From positions 81,948,462 through 82,012,461 of the forward strand of contig NC_084834.1 in NCBI RefSeq assembly GCF_033115175.1: a DNA stretch of 64,000 nucleotides, written 5' to 3'. Below are positions 32,242 through 45,179 of the stretch, in pieces (the first letter of the stretch is position 1; every line of letters starts with the position of its first letter). The DNA is from Lepus europaeus. Lineage: Eukaryota > Chordata > Mammalia > Lagomorpha > Leporidae. The notes under the pieces are model-generated. The model was not told the DNA's origin and ran no database searches. It was given only the letters and a program-made list of their open reading frames with translations. Made by a program: the position numbers and the translations under genes.

Positions 32242-32923
32242 TGTTAGGTAGGAAGTCAGTTATGAGCTTATGTGTGTGTGACAGGCCTAAACAGAAGACA
32301 TCTATATGCATCTGCATCTCAAAGTCATCCTAACAATGTTTCAGGGGAAGCCCAGATTTCGCATCCTGCCTGCCCTGCCCCCTTTTACCTGATATAACCT
32401 GCCAGGTGGAGGCCCTCACCCCTCCTGCTTCCTGCCTGATACATCTTCCACAATCTCCCAGGTGCAGCCCAGTATCTGCATCTCAAACACCCTGCTCCCT
32501 TCCTCAGGTCTGATAACATTTGCATCCATAAAGTCCTTTGTTTCAGACCTTCAAGAGAAGTTTTTCTATTTACATCCAAAAAGCCCTTTGTTCCAAGAGG
32601 AGCTGAGGTGGGGAAGCAAGACCCATCTCCTTAAAAACCCCCAGCCTCAACTGGACTGTGCGCTCAGCTCTCTGCATCTTTGCTGAGTTGCCCGCCTGGC
32701 CTGGCCTGGCCAGATGTACTCTCCATTCACCCATGCAGTCCCCCCCCCCCCCAGTCTGAGGGACTGGGCACTCTCTCTCAGGTCCTGTCTGGAGAGGTGC
32801 CCATCCGTCCTTACAGATATTCCTTCCTAATAAACCTTGCTATTTTACCTCCCACTACTCTCTGTCTCACGCCTGAATTCTTTCTTGCGCGAAGACAAGA
32901 ACCCTACAATTTCTCCGGTAACA
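32242..32923 (+). mobile_element. Solo LTR, gammaretrovirus type
   Basis: 682 bp with TGTTAGG at the left end and CCGGTAACA at the right, matching short inverted ends (TGTTA/TAACA). A 4-bp target duplication GAAA lies at 32238-32241 and 32924-32927; 4 bp is typical of class I elements. AATAAA lies at 32829-32834 with a U5-like tail after it. A CCTGGCCTGGCCTGGCC run and a C13 run lie in the U3/R part. No internal viral sequence is present, so it is a solo LTR inside an L1. Confidence 0.85.
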
Positions 32924-33795
32924 GAAACAAATGGTGGCAAGGATGTAGAGAAAAGAGAATACGTATACGCTGATGTTGGGAGTGGAAATTAGTGCAGCCT
33001 CTGTGGAAAATGGTGTGCAGATTTCTTTAAAAATCTAGAAATAGACTTGCCGTATGATCCAGCAATCCCACTACTGGGTACAAACCACAAAGACTTGAAA
33101 ACAGCGTACCAGAGAGATACCTGCACCACCGTGTTTACAGCAGCACTGTTCACAGTAGCCAAAATTTGGACCCAAGCAGGGTGCCCGTCATCAGATGGGG
33201 ACACACACACACATACACACACACAATGGCCTATTATTCAGCTATAAAAAAGAATGAAATTCTAGCATTTCTAGCAAAATGGACACAACTGCAGGGGATA
33301 ATGTTGAGTGAAATAAGCCAGACTCAAATACTGAATGCTCTATATACAGGCTCTAGAATTTGAAAAACAAACCAAAAAAGTCTGTATCAGTAGTATAGAA
33401 AACATAATTTTGTAAAATGGTTTTATACATTTATCAAACCAATAGTTAAGAACGTTGCGCTACTATAGTTTTAATGATCTGTGATTGCCTTAGTCTACTG
33501 TATATGGGTGAAATGATCATTTTGTTGCAATCACCATTTATAGCTATTGTCTATATTCCCTCTAAACTAGGGTCTTTTTGCTTTTTACTTGTTGAGCTTC
33601 TTATCCAGTGAGGTATCAACCCTTTTTATGGTAACATAAATTTAAAATTTTAGCTCTACAACTAAAAATAAAGTAGAGGGAGAAGAAAGGAGGGTGAGAG
33701 GGAGAGAGGAAGAAGGAGAGAATATCATTATGTTCTTAGAATTGTATGTACAAATCACATTGAATCTTAAAAACTAAACTTTAAAAATTAAAAAT
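32924..33795 (+). mobile_element. L1 ORF2 end and 3' UTR, right piece
   Basis: AATGGTGGCAAGGATGTAGA, CCAGCAATCCCACTACTGGG and GCCTATTATTCAGCTATAAA are classic L1 3' ORF2 landmarks, followed by a 3' UTR with a purine-rich tract (33670-33720). A (CA)n run sits at 33201-33226. The A-rich end at 33781-33796 took the next SINE. Confidence 0.9.
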
Positions 33796-33796
33796 A

Positions 33797-34131
33797 GGGG
33801 CCGGTGCCATGGCACAGTAGGTTAATCCTCTGCCTGCAGCACCAGCATCCCATATGGGCACCGGTTCTGGTCCCAGCTGCTCCTCTTCCGATCCAGCTCT
33901 CTGCTGTGGCCTGGGAAAGCAGTAAAAGATGGCCCAAGTGCTTGGGCCCCTGCACCCACATGGAATACTGGGAAGAAGCTCCTGGCTTCTGGCTTCAGAA
34001 TGGCGCAGCTCCAGCTGTTGCAGCCATTTGGGGAGTAAACCAACGGAAGGAAGACCTTTCTGTCTCTCCCTCTCACTGTCTGTAACTCTACTTCTCAAAT
34101 AAATAAATGAAATCTTTAAAAAAAAAAACCT
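33797..34131 (+). mobile_element. CSINE, full length
   Basis: GGGGCCGGTGCCATGGCACA head to AAATAAATAAATGAAATCTT tail. Imperfect A-rich duplication TTAAAAATTAAAAATA (33781-33796) and ATAAAAATTAAAAAAATA (34132-34149). Confidence 0.9.
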
Positions 34132-34157
34132 ATAAAAATTAAAAAAATAATGTGGAT

Positions 34158-34397
34158 TTTGAAAAGTATTTATAAGAATGACAGAGGCAGACAGAGCAAT
34201 TTTCCATCAAAGCCCAGAACTCCACCTGTGTCTACCATATTATTGACAGGCACCTAGACCATTTTCTGGTACTTTTCCAGACACATTAGCAGGGAGCTGG
34301 ATCAGAAGCTGAGCAGCTGGAACTCCAAGTGGCACTCCAGTATGGAATTATAGCTCTGCTACAGACAGCATAACTCGCTGTACTACAACACTACAAC
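34158..34397 (-). mobile_element. Old C-type SINE (reverse)
   Basis: ACATTAGCAGGGAGCTGGAT and TGTACTACAACACTACAACA are recognisable, but the central part is worn. Confidence 0.65.
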
Positions 34398-34447
34398 AGG
34401 TTTTTGTTGTTTTTTTTTTGTTTGTTTGTTTTTTTTGTTTTTTGTTT
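34398..34447 (+). repeat. T/TG-rich low-complexity tract
   Basis: TTTTTGTTG and TTTGTTTGTTTG runs between two reverse SINEs. Confidence 0.8.
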
Positions 34448-34786
34448 TTTTTAGTTATTTTATTTGAAAGGCAGAGTTACAGAGAGAGAGAGAGGGAGGG
34501 AGGGAGGGAGGGAGGGAGGGAGGGAGGGAGGGAGAGGTGAGAGGGATCTTCCATCCTCTGGTGCACTCCCCAAATGGCCACAATAGCTGGAGTTGTGCTG
34601 ATCTGAAGCCAGGAGCCAGGAGCTTTTTCCAGGTCTCCCAGGCAGGTGCAGGGGCCCAAGGACTTGGGCCATCTTCTGTTTTCCCAAACCATAGCACAGA
34701 GCTGGATCAGAAGTGGAGCAGCCAGCTCTCAAACCAGCACCCATATGGGATGCAGGCACTGCAGGCAGGTGGCCCCAACACCAGTT
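34448..34786 (-). mobile_element. CSINE (reverse) with (GGGA)n expansion
   Basis: TTATTTTATTTGAAAGGCAG, then a (GAGG)n tract of about 11 units (34491-34534), then the standard body to GCAGGTGGCCCCAACACC. The tetranucleotide grew within the SINE's own purine tract. Confidence 0.85.
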
Positions 34787-35084
34787 TCTCAAAGTTTGAA
34801 GTAGTTCTCCCATGAATAACCCACTGTCCTATGAGCTAAATAATTCAAGTGCCAAAGAGCTAGACATTAAGGAAATTCCCATAATAAAACAAAAATCTAC
34901 ATTCTTTTCACTTCCACTATTAACCCTAGCTGTGAATCCTGGAACAACAGAGGGAAGAATCTGGTACCTTTTTTATGTTACAGTTGTCTACTTATTTAGA
35001 GATGACCCTGCTTACTCTACTGTTCCAAGACTAAGTGATTTCTTCTATATAACGTACTTTCTGCCTCCTGAGATACTGGATGTT

Positions 35085-35387
35085 GGGGCCAACATGTGGC
35101 ACAGCAGACTAAGATGCCACTTGGAAAACTCCCATCCCATGAGTGCCAGTTCATGTCTCTGCCTGACTTCTGACCCAGATCCCCCACTAAAGCTCTTGGG
35201 AAATCAATTGATGATGGTCCAAGTGCTTGGGCCCCTGCCATCCCTGAGGGAAACCCAGATGGAGTTCCAGGTTCCTGGCTTTGGCCGGTCCAATCCTGGC
35301 CTTTATGGTCATCTTTATGGTGAACCAGTGGAGGGAAGATCTCTGTCACTCTGCCTTTCAAATGGGATAAATAAATCTTTAATGAAA
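35085..35387 (+). mobile_element. Older C-type SINE
   Basis: GGGGCCAACATGTGGCACAG head, CCAGTGGAGGGAAGATCTCT and a GGATAAATAAATCTTTA tail. Confidence 0.8.
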
Positions 35388-36963
35388 ATAGGACTCCAGG
35401 TGCTTTCCTATGGATTTTTTTTTTAGTTTTCCAATGATCTTAAATTGTGTATCTACATTTGGAAAGCACACATTGTAGATATAGCTGTAAGCAAACATTT
35501 TTAAATGTGTGAAACAAAGGATCTCATGCCATGGCGTTTCTGCTTCCTCTGATCTGAGCATCATCTTTAAACAATTCCAACTGCTAAAAGCCACTAAGGA
35601 TAACTTGTGTACCTAAGCTGGGAGTCCCTGATTCCCAGTCCACGGTCTCACCCTGCAGGATTATGTGAGCCTCTGGAATAGCACAGTTAAAATAGGATGG
35701 TTAGGAGAAAAAAGATCTTGTTCCTCAATGACTTCCATTGTTGAAAAGCACATACGTATTAGTACTTTCTAAAATCCAAGCATGTTGATTTCAGTGTAAA
35801 TAGCTTTTAATAAATTAGGCAGGTTTCCTTATAGGAGAATAGATAACGTTGTAATCAGAACTCAAGTTCTCTGTATATAAAATATGGTTCATCTAGGAAA
35901 TGCACATCTGCTTGGAGAAGCAATTACAAATGGAGAACCTTGTCAGTTTTAATTAAGGGAACAATACAAACCACACCACGGAGGTGATTTTCTCTTATCT
36001 AATAAGCTTTTAGGTAAAGATCTGAAAATGTATTTAAAAACACATAAAACAAAATCATATACGGTTATTAAGGGCAGCTGCTGTTTTCATCTGCTTGCAA
36101 TTTTTCAACCCAGATACAGTTTGTTATTGCTATTGTATCTGATATACTGAAGTCTAAATAGTATAGTGTAATTGAGTAGGTTGTTAGTTGTGGGAAAAAA
36201 TAACTACACCAGAATCCATTATACATTATATCTATTATTAAATGACAACCATTGCTGTAACTGTTATATTGACATAAAAATACGGGAAAATGTTAAGGAA
36301 TTTCTAATTATTAAATGTATTGCTTCATATTTTGCCTTGTTTGACCTTCTAACAACAGATAAAATCATACTTGATAAATTTTTTAAAGGAACTACTATAG
36401 AGAAGCAAGAAAATGAACCTGCATGGCAAAATGTTTGTCAAATGGCATAGTATATCATATAAAACTAACATTTATTTTATAATGAACATTTTTACTTAGT
36501 ATTTGCTAATGTGATATATTATCTTTAAAATTTAGTTGAATTGACTTTAATTGTGTTTTAGAATAGTATGTAATATGTACAGTATATAAATATGTTTTCA
36601 TGTGTGCACGTATTTCTTGAGCTGGAACACATTTAGATAATGACATGTACTTTTCTATTAGTTGAGCAGTTATTGGTTTTTCAATAGATAAATAGTGAAT
36701 GTAATTAAATTCAGATTGTTATTCATAGCAGGTTCTTTCTATTTACCAAGTCCATTTGTTATAACAACAACCATTATTAGTTTGTGCAATAAATAAGTCT
36801 CAGCTCATAAAATTCAGGAAAAAATAGTATCTGGATTATCACCTAAAAGCTGGTCCAGGTGATTACTTAAGGTTCCATCTATTTATATTAATCTATATTT
36901 CTGGGTTATAATTTTTATTAGTCGAATAAATTAGTTGTTACTGTGATTAAGATGTGATGTAAT
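35388..36963. other. Intergenic, no gene seen
   Basis: AT-rich unique DNA. The open frame at 36172-36450 has no recognisable domain and strongly AT-driven composition. Confidence 0.5.
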
Positions 36964-36979
36964 AAAACAATATAATTAG

Positions 36980-37317
36980 GCCGGCGCCGTGGCTCAACAG
37001 GCTAATCCTCCGCACACCGGGTTCTAGTCCCGGTCGGGGCGCCGGATTCTGTCCTGGTTGCCCCTCTTCCAGGCCAGCTCTCTGCTGTGGCCAGGGAGTG
37101 CAGTAGAGGATGGCCCAAGTTCTTGGGCCCTGCATCCACATGGGAGACCAGGAGAAGCACCTGGCTCCTGCCTTCGGATCAGCGCGGTGCGCCGGCCGCA
37201 GCGCGCCGGCCACGGCAGCCATTGGAGGGTGAGCCAACGGCAAAAGGAAGACCTTTCTCTCTGTCTCTCTCTCTCTCACTGTCCACTCTGCCTGTCAAAA
37301 AAAAATTAAAAAAAAAA
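36980..37317 (+). mobile_element. Young CSINE with a 5' internal deletion
   Basis: GCCGGCGCCGTGGCTCAACAGG head. Relative to the copy at 26497 it lacks about 14 bases of the TTGCGGCGCCGG block. Target duplication AAAACAATATAATTAG (36964-36979) and AAAACAATGTAATTAG (37318-37333), one mismatch. Confidence 0.95.
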
Positions 37318-37333
37318 AAAACAATGTAATTAG

Positions 37334-39147
37334 ACTAACAATCTTCAAAATTCTACTTAAATACTGCCTAAGAGAATTTTGAAAGCCTATAATCCCTTCA
37401 CACAATTTTAGCTGACAACTTTTCATAAAGATTCAAGTCATTGAAATTATATAATTTTAACATGTTGTAGTTACTGACACTGTTAAGTAAAAAATCTTCC
37501 ATCATGTTAAGATATAGCCAGTAGAATTTCAGTATGATAGCAATTTTATACATGCAGTTTTCATGTGCAAAGATAAAGGAAAATGTCTTCAATAGTTAGA
37601 AATTCCATATAATGAATTCTCTCCTTGAACTTACATATCCATTTCACTTTTGTAGTTAGTTTCACTAAGACATAATAACTTAGCAGGTTCTCATTTTGTA
37701 TTATTGTACTATCATACTTATCGACAGTAGAATATGTATTTAGATTTAAGTTTTTCAAACATTTTCCCCTGATTATAGGGTTCTTAAGTCCTAAGAGCTT
37801 CTTCAATGCAAAGAACTACAATTATTACTATAAAAATTTATGTAAAACAGCATGCATGTATTATGTGTTTCATAATAGTATTACACATAAAGAAAATTTT
37901 AGAAATTCATCTTTTAATGAGATGAATGCAGTTTTAGTCTCCTTGTTAATTTTTATACCCAACGATGAATATTATTTATTACCAGAGTAAGATAGGTTTC
38001 TCCATCAATTCTATTCAATTTGACTATCATTAGATAACACATCAATTAGATACTCCTTCAATTTTGTTGAAAGCAAAGAATTAGACACCATCTGATTTGC
38101 AAATGGATTTGATATTGTTATTAGTTTCATTTACTACTTCATAGGAACAACCACATTTATAATTGTCATTTTATGCTGAACTAGGGCTTGTCCACTAAGA
38201 AAATTCTATGATGGCTGCTACGAAGGATGGAAGCGAATTGTGTCTTTCCTTTGTGAAGAAAAAGACAATTGTAAAGGGGCAAGTGAGAAAGGAAACCAGG
38301 CTTATTTTCTCAGGTATGATTTCTCAGGCCAATCAATGCTATTTTTAGTACTTATGTAGGTAGAAGATCTCTGATTTTACCCAGTGTTCCATTAGCAAAT
38401 TAGTCCACTGTAAAGCAACCTTGAGAGGTAACAGCGGTCACTAGCCCTCCATGTCCACATTAGCTCAATGCAAGTTTCAGTATTTAAGAAACTCTCTGGT
38501 TGGAGAAGTAGCGCTGTGGAGAAGGAATTCTTAGCCCCTCATTGGTAACCAAAGCTTTCGCTCAACTATTTGAAATTTCTCTGATTTGTTCTGGACAATG
38601 GTAGGATTGAGCATAATGTTAACAGGTACTACACCATCTTGTAAAACCCTGCTTCAAATGATTTTAATCAACACCATCATTCAGGTGAAGTAAAACTCGG
38701 CTTTTAAGAAATGATCTCATACCTCTCCTATCCACACACAGGCATTTCCCACTCAAAGTCAGAAGGATCCATTGCTGTGGTCACTGGAGACTCAACTTTA
38801 TCAGTTAGATTGACTTTGTTTTTACTAATAATGCTGGTCATAGTTGTTCTATGTAGGTCACGTTTTAAAACTTGTTCTTATTATACAATCAGTTTTTCCC
38901 TGATGTAAACTACTGCATTCCTTTTGAGCTAATATAGGCAACTATTTTCCCAAAAGAAAATGGTGTTACTTTGAGATAATATTTATCGTGCTTTCTACTA
39001 AATAACATTAACTTATATTAAAGTTCACAAATTGTGTGACCTAGAATTTTTTCCATGGATTACTATATTTACCAAAATGAAATTTAACCATTTCCTTTTT
39101 TGGAAAGTAATATTTGCTAGTTTTCCAGGCTTTTTTCATCCCTGCCA
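37334..39147. other. Intergenic, no gene seen
   Basis: AT-rich unique DNA without recognised repeats. Confidence 0.5.
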
Positions 39148-39149
39148 TT

Positions 39150-39372
39150 TTTTTTTTAAAGATTTTAGTTACATTTTTGAGAGAGTTATTAAGAGAGAGA
39201 AGGAGACAAAGAGAGAAAGGTCTTCCATCTACTGGCTCACTCCCCAAGTGACGACAATGACCAGAGCTGGGCCAATCCAAAGCCAGGAGGCAGGAGCTTC
39301 TTCCAGTTCCCCCACGCAGGTGCAGAGGCCCAAGCTTTGGAGCCATATTCCCAGGCCATAAGCACAGAGCGT
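39150..39372 (-). mobile_element. CSINE (reverse), 5' truncated
   Basis: Tail, purine tract and body to CCAGGCCATAAGCACAGAGC, where it stops short of the SINE head. Confidence 0.85.
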
Positions 39373-39755
39373 CTACCATTTATTTTTGATTCATCAAACA
39401 TCATAAGAAGTTATATATCTTTGTTTATAGTCATATTTCTCTGTGTTTACATAGACACTGCCAATATAAGACAGCTAGACATTTTATTATCTGACTGGCT
39501 TTTATTTTTTTCAAAACTAAGTCACAGTTCGCAATGCATTTTGAAAGTTTCTTTTGACAGAAAAATGAAGCAAAGCATTAATTTCATTAAATGAATCAGG
39601 ATAGGCTGCATTTCCATGTGAATTACAGTGCTAGAATTTTTGATTTTCATCAGAACAATTTGCATATTTGAATATGGAATTTTAACTATTAGACATACCC
39701 ACTTATGCAGACAGGGCATGGATGATTCATGTGTACACTATAACTGCCCATTTTA
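39373..39755. other. Intergenic, no gene seen
   Basis: Unique AT-rich DNA between two reverse SINEs. Confidence 0.5.
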
Positions 39756-40060
39756 TAAAATTTATTATTTTATTTGAAATGCAGAGTTAAAAATAGAGAC
39801 AGATCCTCCATCTTCTAGTTTACTCCCCAAATGGCTACAACTGCCTGGGCTGTGCCAGGCCAAAACCAGGAGCTCAGAGCTTCTTTTGGGTCTCCCATAT
39901 GGGTAAAAGGACAAAAAGACTTGGGCCACCTTCTATTTTCCCAGGTGCATTAGCAGGGAGCTATATCAAAAATGGAGCAGCCAGGCCCCAAACTAGCACC
40001 CACTTGGGAGGCTGGCATCACAGGCAGTAGCTCAACCCACTACACCACAACGCTGGCCCC
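39756..40060 (-). mobile_element. C-type SINE (reverse), full length, diverged
   Basis: TTTATTATTTTATTTGAAAT to CCACTACACCACAACGCTGG. Confidence 0.85.
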
Positions 40061-40327
40061 AGTAGTCTGTTCTGATGAACATTTAAGTCACTGTTAAGTC
40101 TTCTGCTAAATGTGTCCCACTGAAATTATTTAATATTAAACTTACTTAATTAAAATTATTAGATTTAATTATCATTAAAATACTTTATTTCTCTTAAGGT
40201 AGTTCTTATGCTGTAATATAGTCCTTATCATAACTGTATTAGTACGTTTTTCCTTCATGGTAAAATTGGTATCCATCATCAAGAATCAAGCTAGATCCTA
40301 AAATGTTCTCTGAATGAAATCTTTTCT

Positions 40328-40689
40328 TTTTTCTTTATTTATTTTTTTATTTTTGACAGGCAGAGTGGACAGTGAGAGAGAGAGAGAGAGACAGAGAGAA
40401 AGGTCTTCCTTTGCCGTTGGTTCACCCTCCAATGGCCGCCGTGGCCAGCGCGCTGCGGCCGGCACATCGCGCTGATCCGAAGCCAGGAGCCAGGTGCTTC
40501 CTCCTGGTCTCCCATGCAGGTGCAGGGCCCAAGCACTTGGGCCATCCTCCACTGCACTCCCGGGTCACAGCAGAGAGCTGGTCTGGAAGAGGGGCAACCG
40601 GGACAGAATCTGGTGCCCCGACCGGGACTAGAACCTGGTGTGCCAGCGCTGCTAGGTTGAGGATTAGCCTATTGAGCCGCGGCACCGGC
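40328..40689 (-). mobile_element. Young CSINE (reverse)
   Basis: Same young subfamily as 26497 (GGCCGCCGTGGCCAGCGCGC). The 17-bp duplication at 40311-40327 and 40690-40706 (TGAATGAAATCTTTTCT versus TGAATGAGATCTTTTCT) differs at one base. Confidence 0.95.
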
Positions 40690-40745
40690 TGAATGAGATC
40701 TTTTCTAAATAGTATTGGCAAAGTGAATATCACTTAAGTCCCATA

Positions 40746-41049
40746 TTTTTTTTAAAAAGATTTATTTTATTTATTTGAAAGAGTTAGAGAGGTAGAGACA
40801 GAGAGAGAGGTCTTCCATCTGCTGGTTCACTCCCCAGATGGTTGCAATGGCTGGAGCTGTGCCAATCCGAAGCCAGTAGCTTCTTCCAGGTCTCCCACAT
40901 GGAGGACTTGGGCCATCTTCCACTGCTTTCCCAAGCCATAGCAGAGAACTGGATTGGAAGAGGAACAGCTGGGGCTAGAACCAGCACCCATATGGGATTC
41001 CAGCGTGTCAGGCCAGGGCATTAACCTGCTACGCCACAGCACCGGCCCC
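40746..41049 (-). mobile_element. CSINE (reverse), full length
   Basis: TTATTTTATTTATTTGAAAG to CGCCACAGCACCGGCCCC. Shows a small deletion in the GGTGCAGGGGCCC block. Confidence 0.9.
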
Positions 41050-41164
41050 AAAATATGAAATTATTATCAACATTTTCCTAGTAGCAATTCTAAGTGTTTA
41101 ATAAGTCAGGATAGAATACCTACCAGTGAATTAGAAACTTTCCTAGACCCTGAGAAACCGGTAG

Positions 41165-41300
41165 CACTTTCATTTAGTCACTGAAGTAGTTATGAGGCAC
41201 CTACTATGTGTCAGACACAATGAGAGCACTGGGGAATCAGTAGAGAAAAGGTAGAAGGATCCCTGCTTTCAGAGCACATGTACAAGAGACAGAATCAGTC
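41165..41300. mobile_element. L2-like remnant
   Basis: GGCACCTACTATGTGTCAGA, GCACTGGGGAATCAG and ATCCCTGCTTTCAGAGCACA follow the L2 3' consensus. Confidence 0.5.
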
Positions 41301-43350
41301 TGGTAGTGCCAAGTATGATGAAATTAAAAACAAAAAACTGATAAAGAGTGGAAGTTGAGCGTGGTCATGGAAAACCTTTTCGGGACCCTTCGGGGCAAGA
41401 GGTTGTAGCAAGGAGTGGTGGAATTCAATGCTAACCTTGAAACATCTTTGACCTACAGGACTGACATCCATCTCATGGATGCAGGCTGATTTTACAGATT
41501 GGCCTGCCCTGTTACAGAGCAGGCAAACCATTCCTTCTCCATTTCCTTCTAGGTTATCTGTATGCTTTCTTCAGCCAGATCCTCCCATCAATCCTAGAGT
41601 TCCATGATAAGTGCAGTCTTATAACTCAAGTTTTATCTTGGGAAATTATAGAAATGGGAAGAATGACAGAAGTCAAGTTTGATCACCTGGCCAGCATTGG
41701 CTAGTGTGTTTGATATGGAAAATGCTCCATGGTTGTGGAGGGATCCAACACAAGAACTGTTGTTTTTACTGTGAATGTACATGAGATTAAAGACCACAGC
41801 TAACCTGAGGTCTAGGTGATCCAAAACAGCATAGCTACATAAATAGGGTCAACTGGGGGAAACACAGCATTCTTTTAGTAAATGTGGATGAGTCTCAAAA
41901 AGATAGATGTCAAAATTGAGATTTCTCTAAATAATTATTCAAGTAGCATTTTGGGAAAATTCTACCCTGGCCAAAACTGTCCCAGCAGCTGGGGACGTAA
42001 GCTTCAAAACTATGGAAGCTACTTCCCATGTAACCACAATAAAGCAGTAGGAACAGATATGCACATAAATATTATGCCCAAGAAAAGGAGTGATCTCTTT
42101 TTCCCTGAGATGGATCTGTGATTATTTCATAGACAGTAACTGGCTGGTTTGATGGACAAATAGTTATTGAATGGGTGGACATTAACAAGTCCTCTTATGC
42201 TCATACAAGGTAAAAAGATGCCTTAAGTAAATCAAGGAATTATCTAGGAGATGTATAGATAACCTGAAGAAGGCAGAAGGAGATCATGCAATGCTTCAAT
42301 CCATACAGTATGGCTACTGACAATGGAAGGCATAGTTTTATAGCTACAAGTTTGAAGAGAGTTAGAGGGTAAGAAGTTGGGGGTGTAGCCTTATGCATTT
42401 GCCCTAGAAAGGTTACAGATGTCTGAGATGCACCCGTGCTTGTCAGGAGAAAAAAAAAAGATGCTTTTCATGGAACTATCAGCTACCCACAAGGGCAAGA
42501 AGGCATCTACAAAATCCAAGTAATACTAGCTAGACAGAGAAGGATCCAATAATTTCAACAAATGGCTACTTTGATGCTTGTATTACCTTTTGCACTTCCT
42601 TATTATATGAAAACATCATATTGTTTTTTGAGGGAAGCAAGTTGCTGTCCAGTTTAGATCAGAATATTAAATCTGATAGGGGATGGGTGGCAGCATGAGC
42701 AAACTCCTCCTCCAAGAGGAAGCTGCATGTAGGGACCAGGAATGTGACATGGAAAGTTCAGGACTAGGTGTTCAGATATGCCCTCTGCCCTTTAATGAGC
42801 GTGTCCTTATGGAAGGTTAATTAAGCCATGATATATTGGCCCCTTTCCTGGGATGGAAACAATCAGGAGGGAAATAGTTCAGAGGCGCCAAGAGAGCTGA
42901 AGCTTTCAAAAGCCTTCATAGGCCCAGCAAGTGTATCATCAGATCTGAGACACTGATTCCAGCACACAACGCTTGCTCTCTACCCTGCTTAGAGAGGGTA
43001 GCAAGGACTTCTATATTCTTTCTCTTATCTACTCCTTTTTGTATTTCTCAAATATTCATTGATCAACCCCTAAGTTCCATGCTTTGTGCCAATGGCCCAA
43101 GAAAGGAAGAGGTGCAATGATGATGATTTAGGCAATTGTCCAGGCCTGAAGGGAGTTCAGAGACACCTACAACTTTTAGGAGTGGGAGTTCCTGCACCTC
43201 TGGACTACTTCAGCATTCAGAAGTCCAGAACTCTGCAAGGTTTGTTGGCATTTGAGCCTCCATTGGCTAAACTTCCTGTAGACTGTAGAAGCGTGCAGAA
43301 ACAAAGTGGGATAAAAAGAAGGGAGAGAAGAAAGAACAAGAGGACTGTTC
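41301..43350. other. Intergenic, no gene seen
   Basis: Two kilobases of unique DNA. Open frames (for example 43086-43400) are short and run into SINE sequence. Confidence 0.5.
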
Positions 43351-43465
43351 AGGGCTCCTGGCTTCAGCCTGCCCCAGCCCCGACTCTTGTGGGCATTTAG
43401 GTAGTAAACCACTGGAATGGAGGTCTCTGTCTCTCTCTGCCTTTAAAATTAAAAAAAAAATCATT
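43351..43465 (+). mobile_element. C-type SINE 3' fragment
   Basis: GGGCTCCTGGCTTCAGCCTG through GTAGTAAACCACTGGAATGG and TCTGCCTTTAAAATTAAAAA. The 5' half is missing. Confidence 0.75.
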
Positions 43466-43514
43466 AAAAAATAATTAGGAATGGTGAATTGCAAAGAATT
43501 CACAACTGTAAGGC

Positions 43515-43735
43515 TCTTAATATCCATGGGGGACTGGTTTCAGGGCCTCTGAGAATATCAATCTAAGGGTGTTCAGGTCCCTTCCATAAAGTGGGTGACA
43601 TTTGCATACAACCTGCACACATGCACCTACGTGCTTTAAATCATCTGTAGGTGATAATAACAAATAAAATGTTAATGCTGTGTAAGTGGTTGTTACACTA
43701 TTGTATTACTTGGGGAATAGTGACAAGGAAAACTT
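43515..43735 (+). mobile_element. Tigger-like DNA transposon fragment
   Basis: CATGGGGGACTGGTTTCAGG, CATTTGCATACAACCTGCAC, CTTTAAATCATCTGTAGGTG and GGGGAATAGTGACAAGGAAA follow a well-known TcMar-type mammalian repeat; the subfamily is uncertain. Confidence 0.5.
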
Positions 43736-43841
43736 TAGTACCATCATAACATTTTTCTTTAATGTTTTCAGTCTGGTATATTGAATATAGCAATGTGGAG
43801 CCAAAGGATGGATATAGATGGTCAATAATAAATGATATGGA

Positions 43842-43872
43842 GATGTGTGTGTGTGTGTGTGTATGTGTATGT

Positions 43873-43905
<33 letters not shown>
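43842..43905 (+). repeat. (TG)n-(GA)n compound microsatellite
   Basis: A TG run of about 18 bases with later TATG interruptions passes into about 35 bases of GA repeat. Confidence 0.9.
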
Positions 43906-45179
43906 GAAGACAGACATACTACAAAATTACCTGGTAATGCTGTACAACTAGTGTTAGGGAAGTATTGGTGAAAATCCCCAAAGAAAGAGCTCGTTAACAC
44001 GTTCACATAGTCTCTCCTTCCTGTCCTATCTACACAAACACATACCACTATATCAGGCTCATGTTGAAAGTCAGGGTAGATTGCCTTATTCAGAATACAC
44101 AAAGAGCAGGCATCAGTGTTACCATGTGGCATTTGACCTGGTGGCCAGGCACATCCTCAGTGATGAGCTGCTTTTCCTACCCCCAAGACTGTCCTTGCTC
44201 CTAGCACAATTCTCACTTGCTCCAGCCCTTTTTTCTCTTTGTAGACAGTCCCCTCCAGGGAGTATGTGTATGCTGAAAACTGGGCTGGGAAGACCCTGAC
44301 ATACACTGCCTTATCAAAATAGACCTTGAAACACAATCTTTTCCATAGTGTATGGAAAAGTGATCCATTTCTGACAACTTCTCTTCAGGTATTCCAAACT
44401 GATTTGATTATAGCACTATCTAAAGAAAGGCAGTGAGGCTGTCTTCCCACCCTCCCAAGCATGGGGATCCTTTAGTGCAGGTGTAACTCCCTCTCCTGTG
44501 GCAGAGATTGTGTGTCCCCAGGGGATACCAAGGCAACTGTTTGGATTTCTCTCCCTGGCATCCATTACTTTCTAGGATTAAATCAAGGCCTGAAATTCAT
44601 GCTGATTTGAATGCTCAGACATATGCAAATTATATTTTTCTTCTCCTTTAACTTAACCATTGGACCTTACATTTTAGCATGCATAAGAATGATGGGGTGA
44701 GTCCATACACATAGGCAGAACACATTTACTATACTTCATGGTATACTTAAAGGATCTTTCAAAAGTAATTCTGGCTATAATTATTTTAAGTATTCTAAAT
44801 CTAAACCTAGCTTCAGTGTTTCCCCTAATAACACTTGAGGGGGTGGTTGCTCAGATGATAATGCATATAGTTGTGAATCATTTTAGTGTGACCTATGTAT
44901 GTATAGAAACCTACCCAAAAATTATCTTTGAATGACCATGTAAGACCTACAATCCAGCACCTCCATACAAATGGAAATAATGTAGTATTTGAGCTAATCA
45001 GAAGCTTTTAACTGTGCTGATTTTAAGACATTGTTGGGATATTCATGCTTTGAAATGTATGACATGAAGTGCAAAAAATGCGATCACATAAGTCTCTACT
45101 AGGAAAAAAGTTCATTTTTTTACTCTTTAGCTCAAATCCTTGCCTACATGACATTTATCTCTGTTTAAGCTCTGAATAG
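43906..45179. other. Intergenic, no gene seen
   Basis: Unique DNA. No gene or clear repeat. Confidence 0.5.

Noticed and set aside
34812-35426. 204-codon plus-strand open frame
   Set aside because: Its 3' half is translated from a SINE (35085-35387), the 5' half has no recognisable domain, and there is no promoter or splice context. Chance frame.
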